A DNA stretch of 35,154 bases, from the NCBI GenBank assembly GCA_005882255.1, contig VBEZ01000125.1:1-35154 (forward strand), given 5' to 3'. Made by a program: the position numbers and the translations under genes. Origin of the DNA: Chloroflexota bacterium. Lineage in GTDB: Bacteria > Chloroflexota > Limnocylindria > P2-11E. Positions 25,158 through 35,154 of the stretch are shown one piece after another; the first letter of the stretch is position 1, and the number at the start of each line of letters is the position of its first letter. The notes under the pieces were generated by a model, which did no database searches, was not told the DNA's origin, and saw only the letters and a list, made by a program, of their open reading frames with translations.

Positions 25158-26741
25158 GTGAGCGCGCCGGAAAGCCGCCTCCTGACGACGGAGGGGGAGT
25201 CCGCCCCGCAGCGCCGAGCGACGATCGCCATCCTCGACTACGGATCCCAGTACACGCAGCTCATCGCGCGCCGCGTGCGCGAGTCGCGCGTGTACTGCGA
25301 GATCTTCGCGCACGACGTCACCGCGAAGGAGCTCGAGCGTCGTGGGGTCGTGGGCGTGATCCTCTCCGGCGGACCATCGAGCGTGTACGACACGGACGCG
25401 CCACAGATCGAGCCGGCCATCCTCGACGGGCGTTTCCCGGTCCTCGGCATCTGCTACGGCATGCATCTGATGGCGCAGGTGCTCGGTGGCGAGGTCGCGC
25501 CCGAAGGCAAGCGCGAGTACGGTCCGGCGACCGTCGACATCGCCGAGTCCGGCGGCTTGTTCGAAGGTCTCTCCGACCACGAGCGCGCGTGGATGAGCCA
25601 CGGCGACACCGTGAAGCGTCTCCCGCCCGGATTCCACGCTGTCGCGCGCACCGAGCGGCTGCCGCTCGCGGCGATGAGCGACGGACGCAACCGCTTCGGC
25701 GTGCAGTTCCACCCCGAGGTCATGCACACGCCGCGCGGCGCCGAGGTGCTGCGCAATTTCCTGTATCGCGTATGCGGCTGCGCCGGCGATTGGACGCCCG
25801 CGGCGTTCATCGCGGAGGCCGTCGCCGAGCTGCGACGGACGATCGGCGACAAGCACGCGATCTGCGCGCTCTCCGGCGGCGTCGATTCAGCTGTCGCGGC
25901 CACACTCGTCGCGCGCGCGATCGGTGACCGGCTCACGTGCGTCTTCATCGACACCGGGCTCCTGCGCGCGAACGAAGCCGAGGAGGTCGTCGCGACCTTC
26001 GGTCCGCGGCTGCGTCTGGTGCAGGTCGACGCGGCGGAGCGCTTCCTCCGTCGCCTCGATGGGGTCAGCGATCCGGAGCAGAAGCGCACCATCATCGGGG
26101 AGGAGTTCATCCGCTGCTTCGAGGAGCAGGCGCGGCGCGTCGGCGGCGTCGATCTGCTGGTGCAGGGCACGATCTACCCCGACGTGATCGAGTCGCGCTC
26201 GCGTGAGTCGAAGACGAGCGCACGCATCAAGACGCACCACAACGTCGGCGGGCTGCCAGAGGTCATGTCGCTCGAGGTCGTCGAGCCGCTGCGGCGTCTC
26301 TTCAAGGACGAGGTCCGTCGCGTCGGCGCGGAGCTCGGGATCCCTGAGGACATCCTCTGGCGCCATCCGTTCCCGGGGCCCGGGCTGGCCGTGCGTGTGC
26401 TCGGCCCGGTCGACCGCGATGCGCTCGACACGCTCCGGCAGGCCGACGCGATCTTCCTCGAGGAACTCCGCGCCGCCGACCTGTACCGCACCGTCGCCCA
26501 GGCCTTCGCCGTTCTCACTCCTGTGCGAAGCGTCGGCGTCATGGGCGACTTCCGCACCTACGGCGCGCTTGTCGCGCTCCGCGCCGTGACGACCGAGGAC
26601 TTCATGACCGCGGACTGGGCGCGCCTGCCGTACGACGTGCTCGCGCGCGCCTCGGCGCGGATCGTGAACGAGATCGCGGCGGTGAACCGGGTCGTCTACG
26701 ACATCTCGTCGAAGCCACCGGCGACGATCGAATGGGAGTGA
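25158..26741 (+). CDS. guaA: GMP synthase (glutamine-hydrolysing)
   Basis: [75 protein letters not shown] at C-terminus. Confidence 0.97.
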   Translation: MSAPESRLLTTEGESAPQRRATIAILDYGSQYTQLIARRVRESRVYCEIFAHDVTAKELERRGVVGVILSGGPSSVYDTDAPQIEPAILDGRFPVLGICYGMHLMAQVLGGEVAPEGKREYGPATVDIAESGGLFEGLSDHERAWMSHGDTVKRLPPGFHAVARTERLPLAAMSDGRNRFGVQFHPEVMHTPRGAEVLRNFLYRVCGCAGDWTPAAFIAEAVAELRRTIGDKHAICALSGGVDSAVAATLVARAIGDRLTCVFIDTGLLRANEAEEVVATFGPRLRLVQVDAAERFLRRLDGVSDPEQKRTIIGEEFIRCFEEQARRVGGVDLLVQGTIYPDVIESRSRESKTSARIKTHHNVGGLPEVMSLEVVEPLRRLFKDEVRRVGAELGIPEDILWRHPFPGPGLAVRVLGPVDRDALDTLRQADAIFLEELRAADLYRTVAQAFAVLTPVRSVGVMGDFRTYGALVALRAVTTEDFMTADWARLPYDVLARASARIVNEIAAVNRVVYDISSKPPATIEWE

Positions 26742-26762
26742 CCGGGCAGCGGTGGGAGTGAC

Positions 26763-28139
26763 GTGAAGCAGATCCGGGACTACTTCCGCCACGGCGAGAA
26801 GGTGCAGCAGCTCATCCAGGAGCAGCGCAAGCAGCGCAGCCCGGGACGTTCGCTCGGTGCACCCGGTCTCAACTGCCTCGTGCTCGGCGGCGGCGGGCGT
26901 GAGTACGCGATCGCGTGGCGCCTCGCGCGTTGCGACAGCGTCGCGACGATCGACGTCGTGCCCGGAAACGCCGGCGTCGCGCTCTTCTCGCGCGTCATCG
27001 ATTTCTCACCGCACGACGTCGGTCGTCTGCAGCAGCATCTCGCGGCGTCGGCGATCGACCTCGCGATCGTCGGACCGGACGAGCTCATCGCGGAAGGCCT
27101 CGGCGATCACCTGCGCCGCGCGAGCGTCGCGGTCGTGGCGCCGTCGAAGGAGGCCGCGAAGATCGAGTGGAGCAAGACCTTCGCGAAGGAGCTCATGACC
27201 GAAGCGCACGTTCCAACGCCGCGCTGGGAGACCTTCACCACACCGGAGCAGGCGCGCAACGCGCTCGATCGCAACAAATGGGCGGCGCCGCTGGTCGTGA
27301 AAGCCGACGGGCTGGCCGCCGGAAAGGGCGTCACGATCTGCCGCACGCTCGAGGAGGCGCTCATGACGCTCGCGACGCCGCCGACGAACAGCGGTCGCGT
27401 CGTGTTCGAGGAGGTCCTCGAAGGCGAGGAGGCCTCGCTGCAGGCGCTCGTCGACGGCGAGACCGTCGTGGCGCTCCCACCCGCGCGCGATCACAAGCGC
27501 GTGGGCGACGGCGACATCGGCCCGAACACCGGCGGCATGGGCGCATCCTCACCGACCACGGTGCTGCCCGACGAGGATGCGCAGCGCGTCGCGGACGAGC
27601 TCATCACGCCCATCGCTCGCGCGCTTGTCGCGAGGGGAACGCCTTTTCGAGGCGTGATCTTCGCCGGCCTGATCCGGACCACGAGCGGATTCAAAGTCCT
27701 CGAGTACAACGCGCGCTTCGGCGACCCCGAGGCCCAGGTGACGCTGCCACGCATCGGCGGAGATTTTGCGAAGCTCATGGTGGCGCTCGGCGAGGGCCGA
27801 TTAAAGGAGTACGTCGCCCAGAATCCGCTGCGTCTCAGCCAGCGCGCGTTCGTCGACGTCGTGCTCTGCGCCGAGGGCTACCCGGGTTCGCCGCGCGTCG
27901 GCGACCGGATCGAGGGGCTCGACGCGTTGCCCGACGGCGTGTATGGATTCCACGGCGCGACCGCTTCGACGCCCACGGGGGGCTTCATCACCACCGGCGG
28001 CCGCGTCATGCACATCGTCGCCGGAGGCTCGAACATCGCCGAAGCGCGCGACCGCGCCTATCAGGGCGCTGAGCGCGTGACGTTCACCGGCAAGTTCTAT
28101 CGTTCGGACATCGCGGGGAGCGGAGTGGCTGTCGCATGA
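26763..28139 (+). CDS. purD: Phosphoribosylamine-glycine ligase with N-terminal extension
   Basis: [62 protein letters not shown]. Confidence 0.95.
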   Translation: MKQIRDYFRHGEKVQQLIQEQRKQRSPGRSLGAPGLNCLVLGGGGREYAIAWRLARCDSVATIDVVPGNAGVALFSRVIDFSPHDVGRLQQHLAASAIDLAIVGPDELIAEGLGDHLRRASVAVVAPSKEAAKIEWSKTFAKELMTEAHVPTPRWETFTTPEQARNALDRNKWAAPLVVKADGLAAGKGVTICRTLEEALMTLATPPTNSGRVVFEEVLEGEEASLQALVDGETVVALPPARDHKRVGDGDIGPNTGGMGASSPTTVLPDEDAQRVADELITPIARALVARGTPFRGVIFAGLIRTTSGFKVLEYNARFGDPEAQVTLPRIGGDFAKLMVALGEGRLKEYVAQNPLRLSQRAFVDVVLCAEGYPGSPRVGDRIEGLDALPDGVYGFHGATASTPTGGFITTGGRVMHIVAGGSNIAEARDRAYQGAERVTFTGKFYRSDIAGSGVAVA

Positions 28140-28615
28140 CGCCGTCGGTGAGTGTCCTCATGGGTTCTTCATCGGACGAGACCGTCATGAAGATGGCGGT
28201 CGAGACGCTGCGCGGCCTCGGCGTCGAATGCGAGACGCGTGTTCTCTCCGCGCACCGCACGCCCGACGCGCTGCGCGACTTTGTCACCGAGGCGGATCGA
28301 CGCGGCGTGAGGGTGTTCATCTGCGGGGCCGGAGGCGCGGCGCATCTCGCCGGCGCGGTCGCCGCGCTCACCACGCGCCCGGTCATCGGCGTCCCGCTCG
28401 TGTCGCCGAACGCCGTCGCCGGCGGGCTCGACGCACTCCTTTCTACGGTCCAGATGCCGCGCGGCGTGCCGGTCGCGACCGTCGCGCTCGGCGAGGCGGG
28501 CGCGGCGAATGCCGGGATCCTCGCGGCCGAGATCCTCGCCATCGGGAACGACGAGCTCGGGGGCCGCCTGCGGATGCTGCGCGAGGGCATGGCCGCAAAA
28601 GTGTTGGCCGGATAG
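28136..28615 (+). CDS. purE: N5-carboxyaminoimidazole ribonucleotide mutase
   Basis: [42 protein letters not shown]...[12 protein letters not shown] overlap with purD. Confidence 0.95.
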   Translation: MTPSVSVLMGSSSDETVMKMAVETLRGLGVECETRVLSAHRTPDALRDFVTEADRRGVRVFICGAGGAAHLAGAVAALTTRPVIGVPLVSPNAVAGGLDALLSTVQMPRGVPVATVALGEAGAANAGILAAEILAIGNDELGGRLRMLREGMAAKVLAG

Positions 28616-28622
28616 AAGTGGC

Positions 28623-30029
28623 ATGACCATCCAGAACCGCTTCGACACGATCTCGCCGCTGGACAACCGTTTCTACGGCGGCGACGCGACGCTGTACCGG
28701 ACGCTGCATCCGTACCTCTCCGCTGCGGCGACCATCCGCTATCAGGCGCGCGTCGAAGGCGCGCTCGCGCAGGCGATGGCCGACGTGGGCATCTGCGACC
28801 GCCTGGTCGCGGACGGGATCGCGCGCGCCGCCGATCGCATCACGCCACAGGAGGTCGCCGACGAAGAGACGAGGACGCGCCACGACGTGCGCGCTCTCGT
28901 GAACGTCATCCGCGCGCAGGTGCCGGACGATGCGAAGCGCTTCGTGCACCTCGGCGCGACGTCGTACGACATCGTCGACACCGCGAACGCGCTGCGGTAT
29001 CGCGAATGCGTCGAGCGGGTCGTCGTTCCCGCGCTCGGTGCGCTGGTCGCGCGCTGTATCTCGATCGCGGAAGCAGAGGCGGACACACCGCAGATCGGAC
29101 GCACGCACGGTCGCCACGCCGAGCCGATCACCTTCGGCTTCGCGATGGCGGAGTACGTCTCGCGCCTGGGCGACCGCATCGAGCTGCTGCGCTCGGTGGC
29201 GCGGCGCCTCCCGGGCAAGCTCTCCGGCGCGGTCGGCGCCTACGCCGCCGTCGGACTCCTGACCGCGGATCCGCGCGCGCTCGAACGTCGTTTCCTCGCC
29301 TCACTCGGCCTCCATCCCAAGTCGAGCTCGACCCAGATCGTCGAACCCGAGGGCTGGACCGACCTCGCGCATGCCTGCGTCACCGCGCTCGGCGTCATGG
29401 CGAATCTCGCCGACGACATGCGCCAGCTCCAGCGCACCGAGATCGGCGAGGTGGCCGAGTCGTTCGCGGCGGAGCAGGTCGGCTCGTCGACGATGCCGCA
29501 CAAACGGAACCCGGTGTCGTTCGAGAACGTGAAGTCGATCTGGAAGGCGATGGCGCCGCGCGTCCTGACGACGTACCTCGACCAGATCAGCGAGCACCAG
29601 CGCGACCTGACGAACTCGGCGTCGCAGCGCTTCCTCGGCGAGATCGTCGCCGCGACGGCGTATGCCGCGGGCCGGCTGGCGAGCTCGCTCGAGGGGATCC
29701 GCGTCGACCGGGATCGTCTCAAAGCGAACCTCGCGATGTCACGCGGCGCGATCGTCGCCGAGCCGCTCTACGTGCTGCTCGCGAAGTACGGCCATCCCGA
29801 CGCGCACGAGGCGGTGCGGCGGCTGACGCTCGAGGCCGAACGCGGCTCGCGCTCGGTGCTCGAGGTCCTGGCCCAGGACACCGAGCTGCGCGAGTACCTC
29901 ACCAAGCTTTCGCCCGAGGAGCGACGCATCCTCGAGCGCCCCGAGGACTACCGCGGTCTCGCCGCCGACGTCGCGCGCGACGTCGCGACGACCTGGCGCG
30001 AGCGGCTGAAAGGAGTCCTGCCCGAGTGA
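28623..30029 (+). CDS. purB: Adenylosuccinate lyase
   Basis: FDTISPLDNRFYGG, QIGRTHGRHAEPITFG, QVGSSTMPHKRNPVSFENV. Confidence 0.96.
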   Translation: MTIQNRFDTISPLDNRFYGGDATLYRTLHPYLSAAATIRYQARVEGALAQAMADVGICDRLVADGIARAADRITPQEVADEETRTRHDVRALVNVIRAQVPDDAKRFVHLGATSYDIVDTANALRYRECVERVVVPALGALVARCISIAEAEADTPQIGRTHGRHAEPITFGFAMAEYVSRLGDRIELLRSVARRLPGKLSGAVGAYAAVGLLTADPRALERRFLASLGLHPKSSSTQIVEPEGWTDLAHACVTALGVMANLADDMRQLQRTEIGEVAESFAAEQVGSSTMPHKRNPVSFENVKSIWKAMAPRVLTTYLDQISEHQRDLTNSASQRFLGEIVAATAYAAGRLASSLEGIRVDRDRLKANLAMSRGAIVAEPLYVLLAKYGHPDAHEAVRRLTLEAERGSRSVLEVLAQDTELREYLTKLSPEERRILERPEDYRGLAADVARDVATTWRERLKGVLPE

Positions 30030-30916
30030 AGACCCTGATGCAGAGCGCCGTGCCCGGCGCGACGCTGTTCCGGCGCGGCAAGGTCCGCGACGTCTACGAG
30101 GCCGGCGGCGACCGCCTGGTGATCGTCGCGAGCGACCGGCTCTCGGCGTTCGACGTCGTGCTCCCCACGCCGATCCCCGACAAAGGCCGCGTGCTCACCG
30201 AGCTCTCGAGCTTCTGGTTCGATCGGACCGAGCGCGTCGTCCCGAACCACCTCGTGTCGACGAACATCGATGACCTGCCCGCGGTGTTCCGCGAGGTGCC
30301 GGAGCTCGATGGCCGCGCCGTGCTGGTGAAGCGCTGCGAGCGCATCGACGTGGAGTGCGTCGCGCGCGGGTACATCGCTGGGTCGGGCTGGACGGAGTAC
30401 AAGGCGCTCGGCACGGTCGCGAGCGAGACGCTGCCGAAGGGACTCGAGGAATCGCAGCGGCTCGACGAGCCGATCTTCACCCCCGCCACGAAGGCCGTGA
30501 CCGGCCACGACGTGAACATCTCGCGCGCGCAGCTCTCGTCCCTGGTCGGCAGCGAGCTCGCGAAGCAGCTCGAGGAGACGACGCTCGAGCTCTACCGCAA
30601 GGCACACGCGTACGCGCTCGGCCGCGGGCTGATCCTGGCCGACACGAAGTTCGAATTCGGCTTCTACGACGGGAAGCTCACGCTCATCGACGAGGCGCTC
30701 ACGCCCGACTCGTCGCGGTACTGGGACGCGGCCTCGTACAAACCGGGTGGCTCGCCGCCGTCCTATGACAAGCAGTACGTGCGCGACTTCCTCGTGCGGA
30801 GCGGCTGGAACAAGGAGCCGCCGGCGCCGGCGCTCCCGCCCGAGGTCATCGCCGGGACCAGCCAGCGTTACCGCGAGTGCTACGGGAAGCTCACCGGCGA
30901 GGAGTGGTTCGGATGA
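30026..30916 (+). CDS. purC: SAICAR synthase
   Basis: FRRGKVRDVYEAGGDRLVIVASDRLSAFDVVLPTPIPDKGRVL, GLILADTKFEFGF; GTGA overlap with purB. Confidence 0.96.
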   Translation: MKTLMQSAVPGATLFRRGKVRDVYEAGGDRLVIVASDRLSAFDVVLPTPIPDKGRVLTELSSFWFDRTERVVPNHLVSTNIDDLPAVFREVPELDGRAVLVKRCERIDVECVARGYIAGSGWTEYKALGTVASETLPKGLEESQRLDEPIFTPATKAVTGHDVNISRAQLSSLVGSELAKQLEETTLELYRKAHAYALGRGLILADTKFEFGFYDGKLTLIDEALTPDSSRYWDAASYKPGGSPPSYDKQYVRDFLVRSGWNKEPPAPALPPEVIAGTSQRYRECYGKLTGEEWFG

Positions 30917-31170
30917 TCTTCGTCGCGACCATCCGCGTGCTGCCCAAGAGCGAGGTGCGCGATCCGCAGGGGGAGGCGGTGCGCGGCGCGCTGCGGTCGC
31001 TTGGCCTCGCGGTGTCCGAGGTTCGCACCGGCAAGGAGATCGTCGTGACGTTCGAAGCTGCCGACGAGACCGCGGCGCGCGACGCGGTCCGCGTCATGGG
31101 CACCGAGCTCCTCGCGAACCCGGTGATCGAGGACTACGCGTACGAGCTGAAGGAGGGCGCGCCGGCATGA
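30913..31170 (+). CDS. purS: FGAM synthase PurS subunit
   Basis: MIFVATIRVLPKSEVRDPQGEAVRGALRSLGLAVSEVRTGKEIVVTF...LLANPVIEDYAYEL; ATGA overlap with purC. Confidence 0.95.
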   Translation: MIFVATIRVLPKSEVRDPQGEAVRGALRSLGLAVSEVRTGKEIVVTFEAADETAARDAVRVMGTELLANPVIEDYAYELKEGAPA

Positions 31171-31880
31171 CGCGCGTCGCGATCCTCCGCTACCCCGGCA
31201 CCTGGAGCGAGCGCGACTTCCAGCACGCGCTGTCACTCGTGCCGGGTGTCGAGAGCGACATCCTCTGGCACGAGGACGCCGACCTTAAGGGCTACGACGC
31301 CGCCGTCGTCCCGGGTGGCTTTACCTATGGCGACTACGTACGCGCGGGCGCGATCGCGAAGCTCTCGCCCGCGACGCGCGAGCTGCGGCGCTTCGCCGAC
31401 GCGGGCAAGCTCGTGCTGGGCTCGTGCAACGGCTTCCAGATCCTGTGCGAGGCCGGGCTTCTGCCCGGCGCGCTGGTGCGCAACCGCGGCCTCGAGTTCC
31501 GCTGCGACTGGGTCCACCTGCGTGTCGAACGCGATGACACGCCGTGGACCACGGGCCTGCGCGACGCGGTGTTGCGCATGCCGATCGCGCACGGCGAGGG
31601 CTGCTGGGTCGCGGACGACGAGACGCTCGCCGATGTCGAATCGCGCGGGCAGGTCGTATTCCGCTACACGGACGAGCGCGGCGGCGCGACAGCGGCGGCG
31701 AATCCCAACGGATCGCTCGCCAACATCGCCGGCGTGTGCAATGAGGGCCGCAACGTCGTGGGTCTCATGCCTCACCCGGAACGGTGCTCGGAAGCCCTCC
31801 TGGGGGGCACTGACGGGTATCGGGTCCTGGCCAATCTCGCCCCGGCTCTGGCAGGCACGGCTCCTGCCCTATATAGATAG
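31167..31880 (+). CDS. purQ: FGAM synthase PurQ (glutaminase) subunit
   Basis: VAILRYPGTWSERDF, VPGGFTYGDYVRAGAIA, VLGSCNGFQILCEAGLLPGAL, GLMPHPER; ATGA overlap with purS. Confidence 0.96.
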   Translation: MTRVAILRYPGTWSERDFQHALSLVPGVESDILWHEDADLKGYDAAVVPGGFTYGDYVRAGAIAKLSPATRELRRFADAGKLVLGSCNGFQILCEAGLLPGALVRNRGLEFRCDWVHLRVERDDTPWTTGLRDAVLRMPIAHGEGCWVADDETLADVESRGQVVFRYTDERGGATAAANPNGSLANIAGVCNEGRNVVGLMPHPERCSEALLGGTDGYRVLANLAPALAGTAPALYR

Positions 31881-31888
31881 GTATAGAG

Positions 31889-32740
31889 ATGGACCTTTTC
31901 GAGAAACAGGCCCAACTCCAGTCGCTCTTTCAGACGAGCCCGGTCGACGCTGCCTACGGCCAGGGCACCCCCGCCGCGCGCAAGCTCGCGGGCGCATTCG
32001 CCGACCAGAGCGTCGGCCTCCTGCTTCATGCCAAGGTGCGGGCCAACGAGTTCTTCGACTATCAGGTCTACTTCGTGAGTGAGCTGTCGAAGACCCTCGA
32101 GACCGAGGGCCTCGACGTCGTGATCCTCAACCAAGCGTCGCTCCTCCAGCGCGCGCAGGTCATCCGCAGCTGGAGCCTTCTCTTCCAACGCGACCACAAG
32201 CGCCGGGTCCAGTGGGAGGCGCGCGCGGTCATGGAGTACCTCGAGTTCCAGAAATACGACGACATCCAGAGCAAAGCACTAGCCGAACGCACCAAGGGCG
32301 AGCGCTTCGCGATCGACGCCGAGTACGTGTTCGCGCGTCTCGCGCGCCTGCGCGAATACACGCAGCTGCTCTCTGACCTGCGGCCGATCGACCGGGTGAA
32401 GTTCCGTTCGGATCCAAAGCTCTACGGTCTGGCGCAGTGGTACCTGCAGCAGGCGGTGGAGCTGCTCTTCGGGACCGGCGCGTATCTGGTGATGGCGCTC
32501 GCGCTGCCGAAGCCCGAGGCGTACCACGACATCCTCGACGCGATCGGCAAGCACGGGATCATCGACAAACAGCTGGCCTACCGCCTCGAGCACCTCGCGA
32601 ACCTGCGCAATCTGCTGGCCTATGACCGCGAGCAGACGGACATCGACGAGGTGTACGCATCGGTCCAGACCCGCGTGGCCGATCTGCTCGCGTTCGCCGA
32701 TCAGATCGAGCGTTTCATCGGAGCCGACGCCGCGACATGA
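31889..32740 (+). CDS. MntA-HepT-like fusion (MNT nucleotidyltransferase-like N-half, HepT/DUF86-like C-half), catalytic motifs degenerate
   Basis: N-half LDVVILNQASLLQRAQVIRSWSLLFQRDHKRRVQWEARAVMEYLEF resembles the MNT C-terminal half. C-half IDAEYVFARLARLREYTQLLSDL...YGLAQWYLQQAVELLFGTGAYLVMALALPKPEAYHDILDAIGKHGIIDKQLAYRLEHLANLRNLLAYDREQTDIDEVY resembles HepT. GSxARG/DxD and RxxxxHxY positions are not conserved. Confidence 0.7.
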   Translation: MDLFEKQAQLQSLFQTSPVDAAYGQGTPAARKLAGAFADQSVGLLLHAKVRANEFFDYQVYFVSELSKTLETEGLDVVILNQASLLQRAQVIRSWSLLFQRDHKRRVQWEARAVMEYLEFQKYDDIQSKALAERTKGERFAIDAEYVFARLARLREYTQLLSDLRPIDRVKFRSDPKLYGLAQWYLQQAVELLFGTGAYLVMALALPKPEAYHDILDAIGKHGIIDKQLAYRLEHLANLRNLLAYDREQTDIDEVYASVQTRVADLLAFADQIERFIGADAAT

Positions 32741-35001
32741 GCTCGTCCCCGATGCTCACGGGGACGGAAGCGGCGCAGCCTAAGTTGGACATCCTCGGCG
32801 AGGTCGGCCTGACGCCGTTCGAGGGCGCCCGCGTGCGCGAGCTCGTGGGTCGCGAGCCGAACGCGCTCGAGTGGGCGATGTTCGGCGCGATGTGGAGCGA
32901 GCACTGCGCCTACAAGCACTCGAAGAAGCTGCTCCGCACGCTGCCGACGAAGGGACCGCACGTCGCGCTCGGCCCCGGCGAGAACGCGGGGGCCGTCGAT
33001 ATCGGCGACGGACTGCTCTGCGCTTTCAAGGTCGAGAGCCACAACCACCCATCGGCGGTCGAGCCGTATCAGGGCGCGGCCACCGGTGTGGGCGGGATCC
33101 TGCGCGACGTCTTCGCGATGGGCGCGCGGCCGGTCGCGGTGCTCAACGCGCTGTTCTTCGGGCCGCCCAGCGCGCCACGCGCTCGGCGCCTGCTGTCCGG
33201 TGTGGTCGGAGGGATCTCCTATTACGGGAACTGCGTCGGCATCCCCGATGTCGGCGGCCACGTCTCGTTCGAGGATTGCTATTTGGAGAACCCGCTGGTG
33301 AACGCGATGTGCGTCGGCCTGGTCCAACGCGACCGGCTCTCGCGCGCGAACACCGCGAAGCCGGGCAGCGCCGTCTACCTGGTCGGCTCGGACACCGGCC
33401 GGGATGGGATCGCGGGTGCGTCGCTGCTCGCGAGCTTCGAGCTCGGGGCCGGGAGCGACGCGAAACGACCGTCGGTGCAGGTGGGGAATCCGTTCCTCGA
33501 GAAGCTGCTGATGGAAGCGACGCTCGAGCTGGTCGAGCTCGATGCTGTCGAGGCGGTCCAGGATCTCGGCGCCGCCGGGCTCACCTGCGCCTCGAGCGAG
33601 GTCGCGGCGCGAAGTGGCGTCGGCATGCGGATCGACGTCGACAGGGTGCCACGGCGCGCGAAGAACATGAGCCCCTACGAGGTGATGCTGAGCGAGAGCC
33701 AGGAGCGGATGCTCGTGATCGCGCGGCCCGGTCGCGAAGGCGACGTCGAGCGGATCTTCCGCCGCTGGGAGCTGCAGGGGGTGCGCATCGGCGAAGTCAC
33801 TGAGGAAAAGGTGCTGACCATCTCGAGCGGCGCTGAGGTCGTTGCGACCCTCCCGCCGGCGTTGCTGGCGGACGAGGCGCCCGAATACGACGTCTCGCGG
33901 TGGGCCGCCCCACCTCGCGTCGCCGGCGACACCCTCCCCGACCGAGCCGACGTCGCCGCCGCTGCGGGGAACGAGCGACCGCTACACAAGATCGGACTGG
34001 AGCTTCTCGATCTGCTCGCATCGCCGGCGGTGGCGTCGCGAGCGGTCATCTATCGAACGTACGACCAGATGGTCGGCACCGACACGGTCCTCGGGCCCGG
34101 TGCGGACGCCGCGGTGCTCCGTATCAAAGGTCGAGCCGACGGGATCGCGGTGGCCATCGACGCCCAGCCGCGCGTCGCGGCGCTCGATCCATTCGTCGGC
34201 GCCGCGGCAGCCGTGGCCGAGGCGCTGCGGAACGTCGTGTGCGTCGGCGCGACGCCGCTCGCGATCACGGACTGCCTCAATCTGGGCAACCCCGAACGGC
34301 CCGAAGGGGCGTGGCAGCTCGAGCGAACGATCGCCGGCATCTCGGCGGCGTGTGTCGCGCTGGGCGTTCCGGTCGTGTCCGGCAACGTGTCGCTCTATAA
34401 CGCGACGCGCGGCGCGGACATCTGGCCGACGGCGGTCATCGGCGCGGTCGGCCACCTCGGCGACGTGACGCGCCACATCCCGGTCACCTCGGGTCGCCCC
34501 GGCGACGTCGTGATGCTCGCCGGCAGCGCCAACGTCGCGGTGGGCGCGTCCACCTACGGCGCGTCCATCGGCGTGCACGAAGGGCCGATCGCGATCGACC
34601 TCGCGCTCGAGGCGCGCCTCCAGCGTTTCATCCTCGCCGCCCACGAGGCCGGCGCGCTGCGGGCCGCGCACGATCGTGCGGAGGGCGGCCTGGCGGTCGC
34701 GCTGGCGGAGCTCGCGCTGCGCGATCGCGTCGGGATGAAGGTCACCCTTCCGGCCGTCCGCGGCATCGACAAGCGCGCCGCGCTCTTTGGTGAAGGTCCG
34801 TCTGGCGCCGTCCTCGTCGTGGGTCCATCGTTGGAGTCGCGCCTGCGCGCGCTCGCGGCCCAGCACGACGTTCCGGTGTGGACGCTGGGGACGATCGGCG
34901 GAGATCTGCTCGAGATCGCGCCGGTGCTCGGTCTGCCGATCGCGTCGCTGGTCGATGCACACGCGAGCGGGCTCGCGCGAGCGCTGGGGAGGGAGGCCTA
35001 G
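32737..35001 (+). CDS. purL: FGAM synthase PurL (small form, PurSQL complex)
   Basis: NALEWAMFGAMWSEHCAYKHSKKLLRTLPT, KVESHNHPSAVEPYQGAATGVGGILRDVFAMGARP; ATGA overlap with the MntA-HepT-like gene. Confidence 0.97.
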   Translation: MSSSPMLTGTEAAQPKLDILGEVGLTPFEGARVRELVGREPNALEWAMFGAMWSEHCAYKHSKKLLRTLPTKGPHVALGPGENAGAVDIGDGLLCAFKVESHNHPSAVEPYQGAATGVGGILRDVFAMGARPVAVLNALFFGPPSAPRARRLLSGVVGGISYYGNCVGIPDVGGHVSFEDCYLENPLVNAMCVGLVQRDRLSRANTAKPGSAVYLVGSDTGRDGIAGASLLASFELGAGSDAKRPSVQVGNPFLEKLLMEATLELVELDAVEAVQDLGAAGLTCASSEVAARSGVGMRIDVDRVPRRAKNMSPYEVMLSESQERMLVIARPGREGDVERIFRRWELQGVRIGEVTEEKVLTISSGAEVVATLPPALLADEAPEYDVSRWAAPPRVAGDTLPDRADVAAAAGNERPLHKIGLELLDLLASPAVASRAVIYRTYDQMVGTDTVLGPGADAAVLRIKGRADGIAVAIDAQPRVAALDPFVGAAAAVAEALRNVVCVGATPLAITDCLNLGNPERPEGAWQLERTIAGISAACVALGVPVVSGNVSLYNATRGADIWPTAVIGAVGHLGDVTRHIPVTSGRPGDVVMLAGSANVAVGASTYGASIGVHEGPIAIDLALEARLQRFILAAHEAGALRAAHDRAEGGLAVALAELALRDRVGMKVTLPAVRGIDKRAALFGEGPSGAVLVVGPSLESRLRALAAQHDVPVWTLGTIGGDLLEIAPVLGLPIASLVDAHASGLARALGREA

Positions 35002-35003
35002 AC

Positions 35004-35154
35004 ATGTGCGGCATCTGCGGCATCTGGAGCCCCCGCGAGCAGGCGAGCGCTGACCCGGCCGAGGCCGCCCGGCTGATGTTCTTCTCCTTATATGCGCTGC
35101 AGCACCGCGGGCAGGAGTCGGCCGGCATCGCCGCGACCGATGGCCGTGACCTGC
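35004..35154 (+). CDS. purF: Amidophosphoribosyltransferase, 5' part only (truncated by window end)
   Basis: MCGICGIWSPREQASADPAEAARLMFFSLYALQHRGQESAGIAATDGRDL: N-terminal Cys-type glutaminase of PurF. Confidence 0.93.
   Translation, partial: MCGICGIWSPREQASADPAEAARLMFFSLYALQHRGQESAGIAATDGRDL

Noticed and set aside
28136-28615. Calling PurE class II because no purK is adjacent
   Set aside because: Absence of purK in a 35-kb window is not informative; purK may be elsewhere in the genome.
30355-30768. ORFs overlapping purC, purD and purL in alternate frames
   Set aside because: Shadow ORFs of strongly identified pur genes.
1-35154. CRISPR array, rRNA operon or prophage structural genes
   Set aside because: No regularly spaced identical repeats, no rRNA-like segments and no phage structural or packaging genes were seen.

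Overview
GC-rich bacterial chromosome segment, possibly Chloroflexota-like (inference only). Left to right: (i) the 3' end of a RibD/DHFR-family gene; (ii) a kelch/Ig-like secreted-protein gene bracketed by two serine-recombinase C-terminal remnants, the right one running into an intact tRNA-Asp; (iii) a leftward DNA-damage block, lexA - IS605-type tnpB - two tandem AlkZ-like glycosylase genes - dinB - small ORFs, with its genes linked by 4-nt overlaps; (iv) mscS, DUF1232, rplI; (v) two tandem intact dnaB genes with a LexA-type operator at their promoter; (vi) an epimerase, a secreted protein, a zinc ribbon and YdcF; (vii) a purine-biosynthesis region, purA, CBS-less guaB, tldD/tldE, guaA, purD-E-B-C-S-Q, a fused and catalytically degenerate MntA-HepT-like protein, purL, and the start of purF. 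The strongest second-look items are the MntA-HepT-like fusion inside the pur operon, the lexA/alkZ/alkZ/dinB repair operon with an inserted TnpB, the LexA-box-controlled tandem dnaB operon, and the duplicated recombinase remnants at tRNA-Asp. All calls come from reading the sequence and from family knowledge; no searches were run.
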